Shown here one piece after another: positions 1 to 8,489 of a DNA stretch of 64,000 nucleotides; position 1 is the first letter of the stretch; every line of letters begins with the position of its first letter. The DNA comes from Halothiobacillus sp045689735. GTDB lineage: Bacteria > Pseudomonadota > Gammaproteobacteria > Halothiobacillales > Halothiobacillaceae. The stretch covers positions 124,001-188,000 of the forward strand of contig NZ_CP142685.1 in NCBI RefSeq assembly GCF_045689735.1, written 5' to 3'. The notes beneath the pieces are model-generated. The model searched no databases. It saw only the letters and a program-made list of their open reading frames with translations, and had not been told where the DNA came from. Position numbers and translations under genes: made by a program.

Positions 1-1392
1 CTTTGGGCGGTTTTTTTTCGGGCAGCGAAACAGGGCGAGCGGCAGCCAGCGCACGAGTTCGGTGCGGACGGGATTGAAGTCGGCGGGCGACTCGGCGGAA
101 AAACGCAGCCGATCCAGCGCGCGCAGTGCCTCGCTGAACCAGGGGTTGGGCGCCCGGGCAATCAGTTCAGCGGTACTGTGCCCGCCGGTGGTTTGTTGCA
201 GGATGTGCCAGAGCGCCTCGGCGTTCGGGCTTTGTGCCATGGCTTGTCGCGCCCGTCGATGGCGCTGCCGCGCCGCGTGCCGCCGCCACAGATCACGCAA
301 CCCCACGGCCAAAGCGAGCAGCAGGGCGAGGAACAGCAGCGCCCGCCACCACCAGAACTTCAGCGCCTGCTCCAGCCGGGCGGCGGGCGTGGGTGTCCAG
401 TGGAGGGTCTGCCCCGGCAGGGTGACGAAGTGCAGTGCCGCGCCGGGCGGATTTTCTTCGCGATCCAGGTAAGGCAGGCGTAGGCTCGGCAAACGGCCCT
501 CGGTCGCGCGCGTGCCCTGCGGATCCGGCAGGAGTGGGATCCGCACCTCAAAGGTTTGCGCCAGCGGATCGTCGGCGGGGATTGGCTCGGTCGGCGAGAG
601 GCGAACCTCCGCCGGCCCAATGCCGAGGGCGGTATCGCCGATCAGTTGCTCGTCCAGCCAATGCCGCAGGCTGTAGGCGGTCAGCCCTTCCCCGCTGATC
701 TTGAGTTGCCAGGCCGCGGGTTGACCGGCGGTCAGTGCGGGCAGCGGTTCGCTTGTGAGGGTGGGGGGGCGGCTCATCGGCAGCGATTCGGGCCAGTCTG
801 CGGGGATGGCCGCCACACGCAATTCGCGGGAAACCGGCTGATATTCATAACGGGTATTGGGTTCGCCAACGGCGGTGAAAGTCATGCGGGCGAAATCGAG
901 CGTCAATGACCCGGCGGCGAGCGGTGTGACCGCCCATTCGTAGGTATGGGCGATGACCTGCCGACCGTCGATCACCCGGATTTCCTGGCCAAGACGAATG
1001 CGCCGACTGTCGAAATGCTCGCCCGATGGCCGGTGTAACCGGAAGTGCGCGACAGTTTTCTGCCGATCCAGCCAGACCATGCGTACCAGAAACGGGGCGC
1101 GTTGTCGGATGCCTTCGGGCGGCACTTCGATGCGGGTGGTGACGCTGACGCCGCTTGGCAGGTGGCCGGCGCCCGTCTCGTTATCGCCGGTTTGAGCGGT
1201 GGCGGGCAGCGGAATCACCGGGCCGAAGGTTTTGGGCGCGCTGAAGAAATCGGTTTTGCTCTGCGGGCTGTTTTGTGGGGTCGGGATGTCGAATGCCGTG
1301 GCGGCGGGCGGCATCCCGGCAGCGATCAGCCCCAGCCAGAGGACGAGCCAGGCGCCGAGCCCCTGCCCGGATCGAAGGCCGTGCCGGTTCAT
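1..1392 (-). CDS. batD: BatD-like membrane protein, last gene of the Bat operon (partial, no stop in window)
   Basis: An open frame of 464 codons starts at an ATG that overlaps the stop of the preceding VWA/TPR gene (ATGA) and continues through the left edge, so the C-terminus is missing. Residues 1-32 are a hydrophobic signal peptide. A long beta-rich extracytoplasmic region follows, then one membrane helix at about residues 346-366 (FWWWRALLFLALLLAVGL) and a basic cytoplasmic tail with helical repeats. This is the architecture of BatD / oxygen-tolerance proteins. Its position as the last gene after moxR, DUF58, DUF4381, batA and batB supports the call. BatD is thought to work with the BatA/BatB VWA proteins at the inner membrane; its biochemical role is not firmly known. 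Confidence 0.8.
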   Translation of the reverse strand, partial: MNRHGLRSGQGLGAWLVLWLGLIAAGMPPAATAFDIPTPQNSPQSKTDFFSAPKTFGPVIPLPATAQTGDNETGAGHLPSGVSVTTRIEVPPEGIRQRAPFLVRMVWLDRQKTVAHFRLHRPSGEHFDSRRIRLGQEIRVIDGRQVIAHTYEWAVTPLAAGSLTLDFARMTFTAVGEPNTRYEYQPVSRELRVAAIPADWPESLPMSRPPTLTSEPLPALTAGQPAAWQLKISGEGLTAYSLRHWLDEQLIGDTALGIGPAEVRLSPTEPIPADDPLAQTFEVRIPLLPDPQGTRATEGRLPSLRLPYLDREENPPGAALHFVTLPGQTLHWTPTPAARLEQALKFWWWRALLFLALLLALAVGLRDLWRRHAARQRHRRARQAMAQSPNAEALWHILQQTTGGHSTAELIARAPNPWFSEALRALDRLRFSAESPADFNPVRTELVRWLPLALFRCPKKNRPK

Positions 1393-3227
1393 GGCGCGGC
1401 TCCGCTGGGGGGTGTTGGCGTGGCGAGGGTCGGCCGATGATACGGTTGCTGGCGCAGCAGGCTATCGAGCAGCGGCACCGGATGGTTTTCGATCAGATTC
1501 AGTTTGGCGCGCGCACTGGTTTCGGTCGCGGCATTGAGCACAAACGGCGTGGAGGGCGGCGCGACGGAGGCGGCGGTCGCGTTGCTGCCGGTGACGCTGG
1601 CCTCGGTTTTCTGGATGGTTTTATCGAACTGGCTGTGCGTCGGATCCTGCGCATAGCCGTAGGTGGCGATTTGATACCCCTGGAATTTGGGGCTGTTGGC
1701 CGCGTTTTTCGCCGCCGTCGAGAGAATTTGTTCGACGATTTTGAGATTTTCGTTCGCGGCGGCGGTGAGTTTTTCGGGGACATCGCTTGCCTGCGCGACG
1801 GCGCTGAAGGCGTCGCGGGCGGCGGCATAGCGCCCGGCCAGGGTCAGGGCGAGCCCAAGGTTATAGCGCGCTTCGGTCTGCTCGAACGGGGTGTGCGCCA
1901 ACAGGAGCGCCTGCTGAAGCTGGCCGATGGCATACGGATAATCGGCGCGCCGAAAGGCGGCGAGGCCGGTGCCCAGGCGGGCGGCGAAGCCCCGGGCGCG
2001 GGTGAATTCCACCTGGGCGCGGGCGTCATCGCCTTGCTGCAGTGCGGCTTGGCCAGCCTCAATCAGCGCCGTGTTTTCGCTGCGGGTCGGCCACAACGAG
2101 CCTGCTTCGGCGGGGGGCGGCGCCAAACCCGGCAGCAGTCCGACGGCGAGTAGCAGAAGACCGACCGGGGGCATGCGCTCCGGACGGGTACGCAGCACGA
2201 GGAACAAGGCGCTGGCGAGTGCGATGAGCGCCAGACTCAAAGGCAGGGCGAACAGGGGGCGGGTGTCGAGTGCGGCGGGCGCGTGGGGGGTTAAGTCAGG
2301 TAATTGCGCCACCGATTGAGTCACGAACCGCACATCGTCCGCGATCTGGCGGGTGACCTGTGCCGCGCCGCCAGTGAGCCGCGCCAGTTCCGCCACGCGA
2401 TCCGGGGCGGGGACGCTGGTGATCGGGCGATCGTCCGCGTCCTTGATCGGCTGCCCGTGATCGAGCAAAACCCCACCGGAACCGGCCACGGTGAGGGCGA
2501 ACAGCCGGATATTGGCCTGATGCAGGCGCTCGGCGGCGGCGAGCAATGCGGTGCCGCGCGTCCCGCTGAAATCGGTGGCATCGGCGGCGGTCAGCCAGAC
2601 CACGGCGCCGCCGCGCATCATCGGCAGGTGTGCGATCCAGTCGAAGGCATCGGCCGCCTGCTGGGGCGCGAGCGGGCGGCTGAGCTGCGACCAGTCGGTC
2701 AGATAGGTTGCCAGCAGGGCGTGATCGGTCGTCGGCGGCAGGATCATCCCCGCCTGATCGCGGGCGACCATCAGCCCGAGGCGGCGATCCGGCAGTGCCT
2801 CCACCAACTGCGCCATCAGGGTTTGGGTTCGGCGCAGGCGATCGGGCGCGACATCGGCGACTTGCATTGCCGCCGTTGTATCGAGCAGGAACAGCACCGG
2901 CGGGCGCAGCGTGCTGGCGCTGGCGGCGGATTTCGGGACGCGCGGATCGGCCAATGCCAGAACCGCACACAGCCAGAACAGGCCAAACAGCAACCACAGC
3001 GCCCGCCGTGGGTAGGGGTTTTGGCGCAGCGTGATTTCTGCCCAGGGGCGCAGCGCCGCCTCCGCATACTGGGCGACTTGCCGCCGCCGCCAGGCGGCCA
3101 GCGCCCAGAGCAGGGGGAGCAGGCCGAGTGCGAGCAGCCAGAACGGTTGCATCAAGCGGGGCATGGGCAAGGGGCGCTCGGCAAGCCAGAGCGCGACATC
3201 CTGCCAACCGAGCCATGCAATCAGCAT
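1389..3227 (-). CDS. batB: BatB/BatC-type VWA-TPR membrane protein
   Basis: About 612 residues. Two N-terminal membrane helices (near residues 25-48 and 76-93) are followed by a von Willebrand A domain, another hydrophobic pair near the middle, and a periplasmic TPR-like region (residues ~390-500) with a low-complexity tail. BatB and BatC functions are thus joined in one chain. The VWA metal site is degenerate: the segment FLLDTTAAMQ replaces the DxSxS motif, whereas the neighbouring BatA keeps it. I chose the ATG at 3227 because it overlaps the batA stop codon by one base (TGATG); an upstream in-frame start at 3254 would add nine residues. The family is linked to aerotolerance and envelope stress; the partner chaperone is MoxR. 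Confidence 0.85.
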   Translation of the reverse strand: MLIAWLGWQDVALWLAERPLPMPRLMQPFWLLALGLLPLLWALAAWRRRQVAQYAEAALRPWAEITLRQNPYPRRALWLLFGLFWLCAVLALADPRVPKSAASASTLRPPVLFLLDTTAAMQVADVAPDRLRRTQTLMAQLVEALPDRRLGLMVARDQAGMILPPTTDHALLATYLTDWSQLSRPLAPQQAADAFDWIAHLPMMRGGAVVWLTAADATDFSGTRGTALLAAAERLHQANIRLFALTVAGSGGVLLDHGQPIKDADDRPITSVPAPDRVAELARLTGGAAQVTRQIADDVRFVTQSVAQLPDLTPHAPAALDTRPLFALPLSLALIALASALFLVLRTRPERMPPVGLLLLAVGLLPGLAPPPAEAGSLWPTRSENTALIEAGQAALQQGDDARAQVEFTRARGFAARLGTGLAAFRRADYPYAIGQLQQALLLAHTPFEQTEARYNLGLALTLAGRYAAARDAFSAVAQASDVPEKLTAAANENLKIVEQILSTAAKNAANSPKFQGYQIATYGYAQDPTHSQFDKTIQKTEASVTGSNATAASVAPPSTPFVLNAATETSARAKLNLIENHPVPLLDSLLRQQPYHRPTLATPTPPSGAAP

Positions 3228-4198
3228 CAGACCGACCCCTCCCCGCGCAGCCACAGGAGCGCCGCGAGCAAGAACAGGCCGAGTGCGGCTGCAATCAGCG
3301 GGCGCGCGAGCGGCTGTTGCCGTCGCTCGGTCGGGCGCGCCTGAATGGGTGTGTCGCTGGCCTGCACCGCATCGGTGACTTGATTCATCGCCTGCAGATC
3401 CCCCGCGAGAATCGGTTTGCCGCCCGACAGCGCCGCGAGTTCGGCCAGACTGGGTTGACCATCATCCGGCGTGCTGCCGACCGGGGCGAGATTGACCGTG
3501 AACAGCCGGATGTGCTGGGCGCGCGCGAGCGAAAGCGCCTCGGCGGGGGTCATCAGACCGCCCGTGCTGAAGCCATCGGTCCAGATCACGAGCAGCGGGG
3601 CGGGCGCGTTGGCGTGGCTTTCTGTGCTGATTTGCCGAATCGCCAGCGCCAGACCGTCCCCCAGCGCCGTATCGGAGCCGTGGATACCGGCGCGAAGCTG
3701 CTGGATCCAGCTATCGAGTACGGCATGATCGGCGGTCATCGGCACCAGTGTGCCGGCCGAGCTGGTGACGACGATCAGGGCGAAGCGGTCTTGCGGGCGC
3801 GCCGCGACGAAGCGCAACAAGCCCTGCTTCATCGCATCGATCCGCGAGATAAATTGGCCATTTCCCACCGGAAAATCTTGTGCCTCCATCGACGGGCTGG
3901 CATCGACCAACAAAATGATCGAGCGCGCCGGGGGGGGCGGATGCAGAAATTCGCCCTGGCGTTGTGGTTGTGCGGCGGCCAGGATCAGCAGGCCGAGCGC
4001 CAGCACGATCAGGCGCGCGAGCCCGGTGAACAACCGCATCGGGGGTGGTGATGCCAGGCCGTGTTCGAGCATGGGGTGGCGCAGCAGCCGCGTCGCCGGA
4101 AGGCTGGCCAGCCGTTGGCGCAGCGGGGCGATGAGCCAGGGCAAGGGCAGCAGCAGCACGAGCCAGAGCGGGGCTTGCCAACTGATGCCGGCGATCAT
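3227..4198 (-). CDS. batA: BatA-type VWA domain membrane protein
   Basis: 323 residues. It has an N-terminal membrane helix (WLVLLLPLPWLIAPL), a second helix around residues 60-75, a VWA domain and a C-terminal membrane helix (LIAAALGLFLLAALLWL). The metal-ion site looks intact: VDASPSM supplies DxSxS, and WTDG supplies the distal Asp. This matches BatA, an inner-membrane VWA protein expected to bind partners through its extracytoplasmic domain. It overlaps its neighbours on both sides, so it is translationally coupled within the moxR-DUF58-DUF4381-batA-batB-batD operon. The reading as BatA rather than a generic VWA protein rests mainly on this gene order. Confidence 0.88.
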   Translation of the reverse strand: MIAGISWQAPLWLVLLLPLPWLIAPLRQRLASLPATRLLRHPMLEHGLASPPPMRLFTGLARLIVLALGLLILAAAQPQRQGEFLHPPPPARSIILLVDASPSMEAQDFPVGNGQFISRIDAMKQGLLRFVAARPQDRFALIVVTSSAGTLVPMTADHAVLDSWIQQLRAGIHGSDTALGDGLALAIRQISTESHANAPAPLLVIWTDGFSTGGLMTPAEALSLARAQHIRLFTVNLAPVGSTPDDGQPSLAELAALSGGKPILAGDLQAMNQVTDAVQASDTPIQARPTERRQQPLARPLIAAALGLFLLAALLWLRGEGSV

Positions 4199-4704
4199 CG
4201 GGGCGGCTCCGTTGGTTGCGTGGGGCGGCTTAATTGGCGCAGGGCGTGCAGCAGCGCCAGCCAGTGATCCACGGGCGCTGGCGCGGCGGCGAAGCGCAGG
4301 CGGTCGAGTTCACGAATCGCCGCCTGCCAGTCCGGTCGGAGGGCGCGGCGATCCAGCCCGCCCGGATGCCGGAAATAACGCGCCAGCGCCCAACCGAGGG
4401 CGGCGCCGATGGGCTCGGGCAGCATCTGCGGACGGCGGGTGCAAAGTCTGGCGAGGCGCGTCAGTTGCCAGCGCAACAGTCGCCCGCGCCAATCGCGGTG
4501 CAGCCAGATGACGAGTCCGAGCAGCAGCGCCAGCCCGAGGAGGCTTCCCATCCACCCCAGGGCATGCTGCTGCCAACTGGCGGTGATCGCCTGTTGTGCC
4601 TGGGCGAGCGCATCCGGCAGTGGGTGGTAGAGCAGGTCGTTCAGCCCTTTGGGGGCGCCGTCCGGCAGACCGCCCGGGGGCGTGATGAGTGGCTGGTCGC
4701 TCAT
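4195..4704 (-). CDS. DUF4381 domain membrane protein
   Basis: 169 residues starting MSDQPLITPPGG. The ATG overlaps the stop of the DUF58 gene (ATGA), and the 3' end overlaps the batA start by four bases. One strong membrane helix lies at about residues 50-70 (SLLGLALLLGLVIWLH), followed by an arginine-rich cytoplasmic helical domain. The N-terminal phrase LNDLLYHPLPDA and the size fit DUF4381, a family found almost only between the DUF58 and BatA genes of proteobacterial Bat operons. Molecular function is unknown. The same frame stays open upstream on this strand, but that part lies over the DUF58 gene and is not counted. Confidence 0.82.
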   Translation of the reverse strand: MSDQPLITPPGGLPDGAPKGLNDLLYHPLPDALAQAQQAITASWQQHALGWMGSLLGLALLLGLVIWLHRDWRGRLLRWQLTRLARLCTRRPQMLPEPIGAALGWALARYFRHPGGLDRRALRPDWQAAIRELDRLRFAAAPAPVDHWLALLHALRQLSRPTQPTEPPR

Positions 4705-5657
4705 GCGCTGACGGCCAGTGCGTCGCTGAATGCGGTGAGCAGGCCCTCCGGGTTCAGCGTGGTGGGGATGGCCACATGATGGCCTTGGGTGCTTTGCGCC
4801 AGCGCGGTGAGCGCCTGTTGCCGTGCGTCGAACTGCGCGGTAAGGCGAGCCCGCAGCGCCGGGTCGTGGGTGTTCACCCGCTGAGGCGTCGGATGGCCGA
4901 CGAAGGTGGCACGCCCCACATCGGGGAGATGGACTTCCGCCGGGTCGTAGAGGCTGACCAGAATCAGCCGGTGACGGCTGGCCAGCGGCACCCAGCCCAT
5001 CAGCGCCGGATCGGTGGCGGTATCCGTCAAAAAATCCCCCAGCACGATAAGAATCTGGCCGGGCGGTACCTGCGCGTACAGCCGCCCGCGCAAGCCCGGC
5101 CAGTCGATATCGCCGCCCGATCCGGTATCGAGCGCTGAGGCGATCGCCTGCCAGCGGTGCAAAAGTTGCGCCCGCTGCGTGCTGGGATGCCGATCCGGCA
5201 GGCTCGGGATGCCGGGGGTGTGCAGGCTGACCGCCAGGTTTTGCTGCAGCGCGGCGGCGGTGAGGAGCTGGCCGACCAGCAGCGCCTGGGTGATCTTGAG
5301 CTGCTGGCGGGTGCCGAAAAGCATCGAAGCCGCGGTGTCGAGCAGGAGATGGCACTGGCGTTGTGCCGGTTCGCGGAAGATGCGCACCATCGGAACTTGG
5401 CCGCGCGCACTGATGCGCCAGTCGATCCGATTGGCGGGTTCCCCCGCCTGATAGGGGCGCAGCTGCTCGAAATCCATCCCCTGACCCAAGCGCACCGCGC
5501 GTTGATCGCCCGGCAGATGCACCGCCGCCGGTAATCGATCCGGCGCGAGCGCGGGCAAATGTCCGCCCAGTTGCCACACGGCCTGCAGGGCGGCCGACGG
5601 CGGCGCGACCGAGGGGGCGGTTTCCGGGATGCGGTGGGCGAACACAGGCCAGCGCAT
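4701..5657 (-). CDS. DUF58 domain protein of the Bat operon
   Basis: About 318 residues. It carries the DUF58 hallmark region with GQGMDFEQLRPYQAGEPANRIDWR, followed by a VWA-like fold (HLLLDTAASMLFG). No membrane helix is evident, so it should act in the cytosol or at the membrane surface next to MoxR. I placed the start at the ATG at 5657, eight bases after the moxR stop. A start at 5690 would add eleven residues and overlap moxR; neither has a convincing ribosome binding site. DUF58 proteins almost always accompany MoxR ATPases and are thought to be assembly or maturation partners, but no enzymatic role is established. Confidence 0.85.
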   Translation of the reverse strand: MRWPVFAHRIPETAPSVAPPSAALQAVWQLGGHLPALAPDRLPAAVHLPGDQRAVRLGQGMDFEQLRPYQAGEPANRIDWRISARGQVPMVRIFREPAQRQCHLLLDTAASMLFGTRQQLKITQALLVGQLLTAAALQQNLAVSLHTPGIPSLPDRHPSTQRAQLLHRWQAIASALDTGSGGDIDWPGLRGRLYAQVPPGQILIVLGDFLTDTATDPALMGWVPLASRHRLILVSLYDPAEVHLPDVGRATFVGHPTPQRVNTHDPALRARLTAQFDARQQALTALAQSTQGHHVAIPTTLNPEGLLTAFSDALAVSA

Positions 5658-5665
5658 GATGGGGG

Positions 5666-6634
5666 TTACGGCAGCGCGATGGCGCGGCACAGGCGCTCGA
5701 TGAGTTCATCCCGCTTGAGCCCCGCGACCAGCGCCTTGGGGCTGAGGATCAGGCGATGCCGCAGGACATCGGCGGCCAGATTGAGCAGGTCGTCGGGCAC
5801 GATGAAGTCTCGCCCTTCCAGCCAGGCCAGCGCCTGGGCGGCCTGCACCCAGGCCAGCGCGCCCCGGGGGGAGGAACCCACCAGAATCATGCCGGCCAGA
5901 TCGGCCAGGGCGGGGGCGGCCTGTTCGGGCGCGCGCGTCGCGGCGACGACATCCACCACCCAGCGTTGCAGCTTCTCATCGCAATGCACCGCGCGCACCG
6001 CCGCCCGGTGGCGGAGCACTTCGGCGACCGAAACTCCGGTCTCCGCCGTCTGGCCGGTGTAGCCGAGACTGCCATCGAGCGTGCGGGCGAGGATGGCGTA
6101 TTCGTCGTCGCGCTCCGGGTAATCCAGCGCAACATGCAGCATGAACCGGTCGAGCTGCGCTTCAGGCAGTGGGTAGGTGCCGGATTGTTCCAGCGGGTTT
6201 TGCGTGGCCATGACCAAAAATAGCGGCGGGAGCGGGCGGCTTTCCCCCGCCACCGTGACTTGCCGTTCGGCCATGGCCTCCAGCAATGCCGACTGCACTT
6301 TGGCGGGGGCGCGGTTGATTTCATCCGCCAGAATGATTTCGTTGAACAAAGGCCCCGGTTCAAAGGAAAACTGCCGGGTTTCCGGGTGATACACCTCGTT
6401 GCCGAGCAAATCTGCGGGCAAGAGATCCGGCGTGAACTGTACCCGCTTGAAGCGGGCGTGCACCCCCTCCGCCAGCGCCTTCACCGCCGTCGTTTTCGCC
6501 AGACCCGGCAGCCCCTCGACCAGTAAATGCCCGCCGGTTAGCAGGGCGATCAGTAACCGATCGATCAGCGCCTGTTGGCCGACGATGTGATGCGCCAGGT
6601 GCGTGCGCAGGGTAGCTAGTGCGGGTGTTGTCAT
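5666..6634 (-). CDS. moxR: MoxR-family AAA+ ATPase
   Basis: 322 residues with the AAA+ features of the MoxR class: Walker A GLPGLAKTTAVKAL near residue 40, Walker B EIILADEINRAPAKVQSALLEAM, sensor region MATQNPLEQSGTYPLPEAQLDRF, and a C-terminal lid ending in SPKALVAGLKRDELI. Note GLAKT in place of GxGKT in the P-loop, which is normal for this family. It is the first gene of the six-gene Bat operon and reads away from a 334-base upstream region. MoxR proteins act as chaperone-like ATPases for assembling or inserting metal cofactors into VWA-containing partners. Here the obvious clients are BatA and BatB. Confidence 0.93.
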   Translation of the reverse strand: MTTPALATLRTHLAHHIVGQQALIDRLLIALLTGGHLLVEGLPGLAKTTAVKALAEGVHARFKRVQFTPDLLPADLLGNEVYHPETRQFSFEPGPLFNEIILADEINRAPAKVQSALLEAMAERQVTVAGESRPLPPLFLVMATQNPLEQSGTYPLPEAQLDRFMLHVALDYPERDDEYAILARTLDGSLGYTGQTAETGVSVAEVLRHRAAVRAVHCDEKLQRWVVDVVAATRAPEQAAPALADLAGMILVGSSPRGALAWVQAAQALAWLEGRDFIVPDDLLNLAADVLRHRLILSPKALVAGLKRDELIERLCRAIALP

Positions 6635-6968
6635 GAAAAAGCCTGTGCAGTCAAAAGGCGATGGATTGGAGGAGGCAAGCGCCGGTCAGTTCCTCCGCAC
6701 ATTGGCCGCCCGTCCGTTCGGCTGGCGATGCGCTTCCAGCGGCGAGGAATCCGCGCGCTCAGGGGATCGGGACGCCCACGCTCAGAGGTAAGCGAATCTA
6801 AATGGCGCAGAATGATGCGTCAAGCTGGTGAGCGGTTTGGGCGGGTGCCTGAGTGACCGAGGAGCGCGGTCGGGGCTGGGCGAAGGGGCTGGCGCTTGTC
6901 CTGTCTTTGAGGATGACGCAAGATAACCTAGGTGTGTTGAATATCGACCAAAGAAAGGATGCGGTGGA
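6635..6968. other. Divergent intergenic region between moxR and the DUF4124 gene
   Basis: 334 bases with no convincing gene; short open frames here lack codon bias and ribosome binding sites. It must hold the divergent promoters for the Bat operon (minus) and the DUF4124 gene (plus). A purine-rich AAAGAAAGGA about 10 bases before 6969 is the likely ribosome binding site of the rightward gene. I could not assign clear -35/-10 boxes. Confidence 0.5.
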
Positions 6969-7535
6969 ATGATTCGGGCGGTGGTGTGGATGGGCTTGAT
7001 CGGGCTGATGTGCAGCGGGGCGGCGTTTGCCGAAACCTACCGTTGGGTCACGCCGGATGGTGCGATGCATTATGGCGATGCCATGCCCTCCGATCAGGCG
7101 GTGCGGGGCTATGAGATCATCGATCCGGCCACAGGGAGTGTGATTCAGCGGATCGAGCCGGCGAAAACGCCGCAGCAATTGCAGGCCATCGAGGCGCAGA
7201 AGGCGGCAGCAGCGCAAAAGGCCGCTGCCGAGGCGGCACAAGCCCAGCATGACCGAATGCTGCTCGAACTATATGCCAATGCTGATGATATCCGTCGGGT
7301 GCGCGATCATCGCGTGGCGGAGATCGATCAGCAAATTCGTCAAAACAAAGACTTGTTGGCGCGAAGCGAGCGGCGCGGCCAGAGTGATTCACCCGGTGCT
7401 GCGGCCGAGGCAATGCGCGAAAGCCTGCCGATCCGGCGGCATATTGCCGAGCTCGAAGATCAACGGGAACGGTTGTTGCGGCAGTTCGACGCCGATCTAC
7501 GGCGTTTTCAGCAGCTCAAGCCGGAGAAAAAATGA
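6969..7535 (+). CDS. DUF4124 domain secreted protein
   Basis: 188 residues. A clean signal peptide (residues 1-21, ending CSGAAFA) is followed by ETYRWVTPDGAMHYGD, the signature of DUF4124, a short beta-rich motif found at the N-terminus of many gammaproteobacterial envelope proteins. The rest is a long alanine/glutamine/arginine-rich segment (residues ~65-185) predicted to be coiled coil. Function is unknown; the fold suggests a periplasmic protein with a small beta domain and an extended helical stalk. It overlaps the start of the next gene (ATGA), so the two are likely co-translated. Confidence 0.78.
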   Translation: MIRAVVWMGLIGLMCSGAAFAETYRWVTPDGAMHYGDAMPSDQAVRGYEIIDPATGSVIQRIEPAKTPQQLQAIEAQKAAAAQKAAAEAAQAQHDRMLLELYANADDIRRVRDHRVAEIDQQIRQNKDLLARSERRGQSDSPGAAAEAMRESLPIRRHIAELEDQRERLLRQFDADLRRFQQLKPEKK

Positions 7536-8005
7536 GTGCAGATCGCCGACTGATGGCGTGGCGGGTCGGGGCTTTGGCCGTAGGTTGCCTGCTGGCGTGG
7601 GCGACGGCATCGGCCACCTCGCTCGCTGCCGGGCAGTGGGAAGTGACGGCCCGCGCCCTGACGCCGCAAGGATTCCAGACGATCCATGAAACGGTTTGCC
7701 AGCGCAGCGACCAGATCGATAGCTTGCTGATGCGCGAGCAGGGTGCGCAATGCCAGCCCTGGGTGGCGGGCGCGAAGGATGCCTCGGGATTTCAGTCGTA
7801 TACCGCGCAATGCGTGCAACAGAATCCCGCCCTGCCGGGGTTGGTTTTGCCATTTTCTGTTGAGGCGAAAGCCCGGATCGCGCCGGATGGCCGCCGGGTG
7901 GAGGGCACGGTGGTCGCCCGCAGCACAGTGAGCGGCTTCGCGTTCGACAGTCCGGCCACGCCGTTTAGCGCCCGTTTTGTGCGTTCATCCTGCGGTAAGC
8001 CTTGA
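7532..8005 (+). CDS. DUF3617-like secreted protein
   Basis: 157 residues with an N-terminal signal peptide (residues ~8-33, GALAVGCLLAWATASATSLA). The mature part starts GQWEVTARAL and contains four cysteines. A start of the form GxWexx, paired cysteines and a C-terminal beta-rich half are typical of the DUF3617 family, periplasmic proteins of unknown function. It overlaps the stop codon of the DUF4124 gene by four bases. I assign the family from overall pattern only; a profile search would be decisive. Confidence 0.65.
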   Translation: MSADRRLMAWRVGALAVGCLLAWATASATSLAAGQWEVTARALTPQGFQTIHETVCQRSDQIDSLLMREQGAQCQPWVAGAKDASGFQSYTAQCVQQNPALPGLVLPFSVEAKARIAPDGRRVEGTVVARSTVSGFAFDSPATPFSARFVRSSCGKP

Positions 8006-8085
8006 GCCGTCGCAGGCTCTTGGACAATGTGTCGAGGATGTCCAAGGGTGAGGTTCCGGCTTCGAGAACTATCAATGAGGTAGCA

Positions 8086-8388
8086 GTGAGCACTGAACAG
8101 CGCACTTCCAAACGCAGCACTGATCAGTTCACGACTAAAGCCGGAGCCAGCATATTGTTCGTTATTGCGGGCGGCTTTCTGTTCGTTGCGTTCAATGCTT
8201 TTACTACCGGCTGCACCAGCCTAACAGGCAAGAGCCAGGGTTCTGGTGTCCTGCACTGCATGCCAGATTCGTCGTATTGGACAGCGACCATTTCGTCATT
8301 GGTATTGGGTTGCGCTCTTGTTGTCGCAAGTTGGAAGCTGTTGCGGCGCGCGATGAAGGGTTCTGAGCGTGTTTCGGCCGAGCGCTAA
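8086..8388 (+). CDS. Small two-helix membrane protein, likely an integron-type gene cassette
   Basis: About 100 residues from a GTG at 8086 preceded by the Shine-Dalgarno-like TGAGG; in-frame alternatives are an ATG at 8038 and a TTG at 8002, which would make up to 128 residues. There are two hydrophobic helices (ASILFVIAGGFLFVAFNAF and TATISSLVLGCALVVASW) separated by a loop with two cysteines, and a basic tail. I recognise no family. Base composition is more AT-rich than the flanking genes. The stop codon lies inside the first box of an attC-like inverted repeat (8383-8458). That arrangement, the small size and the orphan nature suggest a mobile gene cassette rather than a native operon member. 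Confidence 0.6.
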   Translation: MSTEQRTSKRSTDQFTTKAGASILFVIAGGFLFVAFNAFTTGCTSLTGKSQGSGVLHCMPDSSYWTATISSLVLGCALVVASWKLLRRAMKGSERVSAER

Positions 8389-8458
8389 CATGGCAGTCGA
8401 GAGGGACGCTCCGCAAGCGGCATGGCCGCGCTACGCGCCTCTCACTTATACGGTAGGC
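8383..8458 (+). repeat. attC-like recombination site (59-base-element type)
   Basis: The segment starts with GCTAAC (R''-like, overlapping the stop codon of the small membrane protein) and ends with GGTAGGC (R'-like, one mismatch to GTTRRRY). Between them, GTCGAGAGGGACGC pairs imperfectly with GCGCCTCTCACTT, one arm having extra bases, as is typical of the L''/L' boxes of attC sites. The centre contains the palindrome GCGGC-ATG-GCCGC. Length (about 76 bases) is in the normal attC range. No integron integrase gene is in the window. Confidence 0.55.
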
Positions 8459-8489
8459 ACCGCGTCGCCGTGTCTCAACGGCCGAAGGC

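Noticed and set aside
2304..3344. Antisense frame of 346 codons across batB
   Set aside because: Gln/Arg/Gly-rich with no domain; overlaps a well-supported VWA protein.
4705..5709. Extension of the DUF4381 frame to a 504-residue protein
   Set aside because: The added part overlaps DUF58, is Arg/Pro/Gly-rich noise and has no homology; the ATGA overlap at 4701-4704 gives the real start.
8002..8085. TTG start at 8002 for the small membrane protein
   Set aside because: It overlaps the previous gene's stop, but the added 28 residues show no domain and the GTG at 8086 has the better ribosome binding site; kept only as an alternative.
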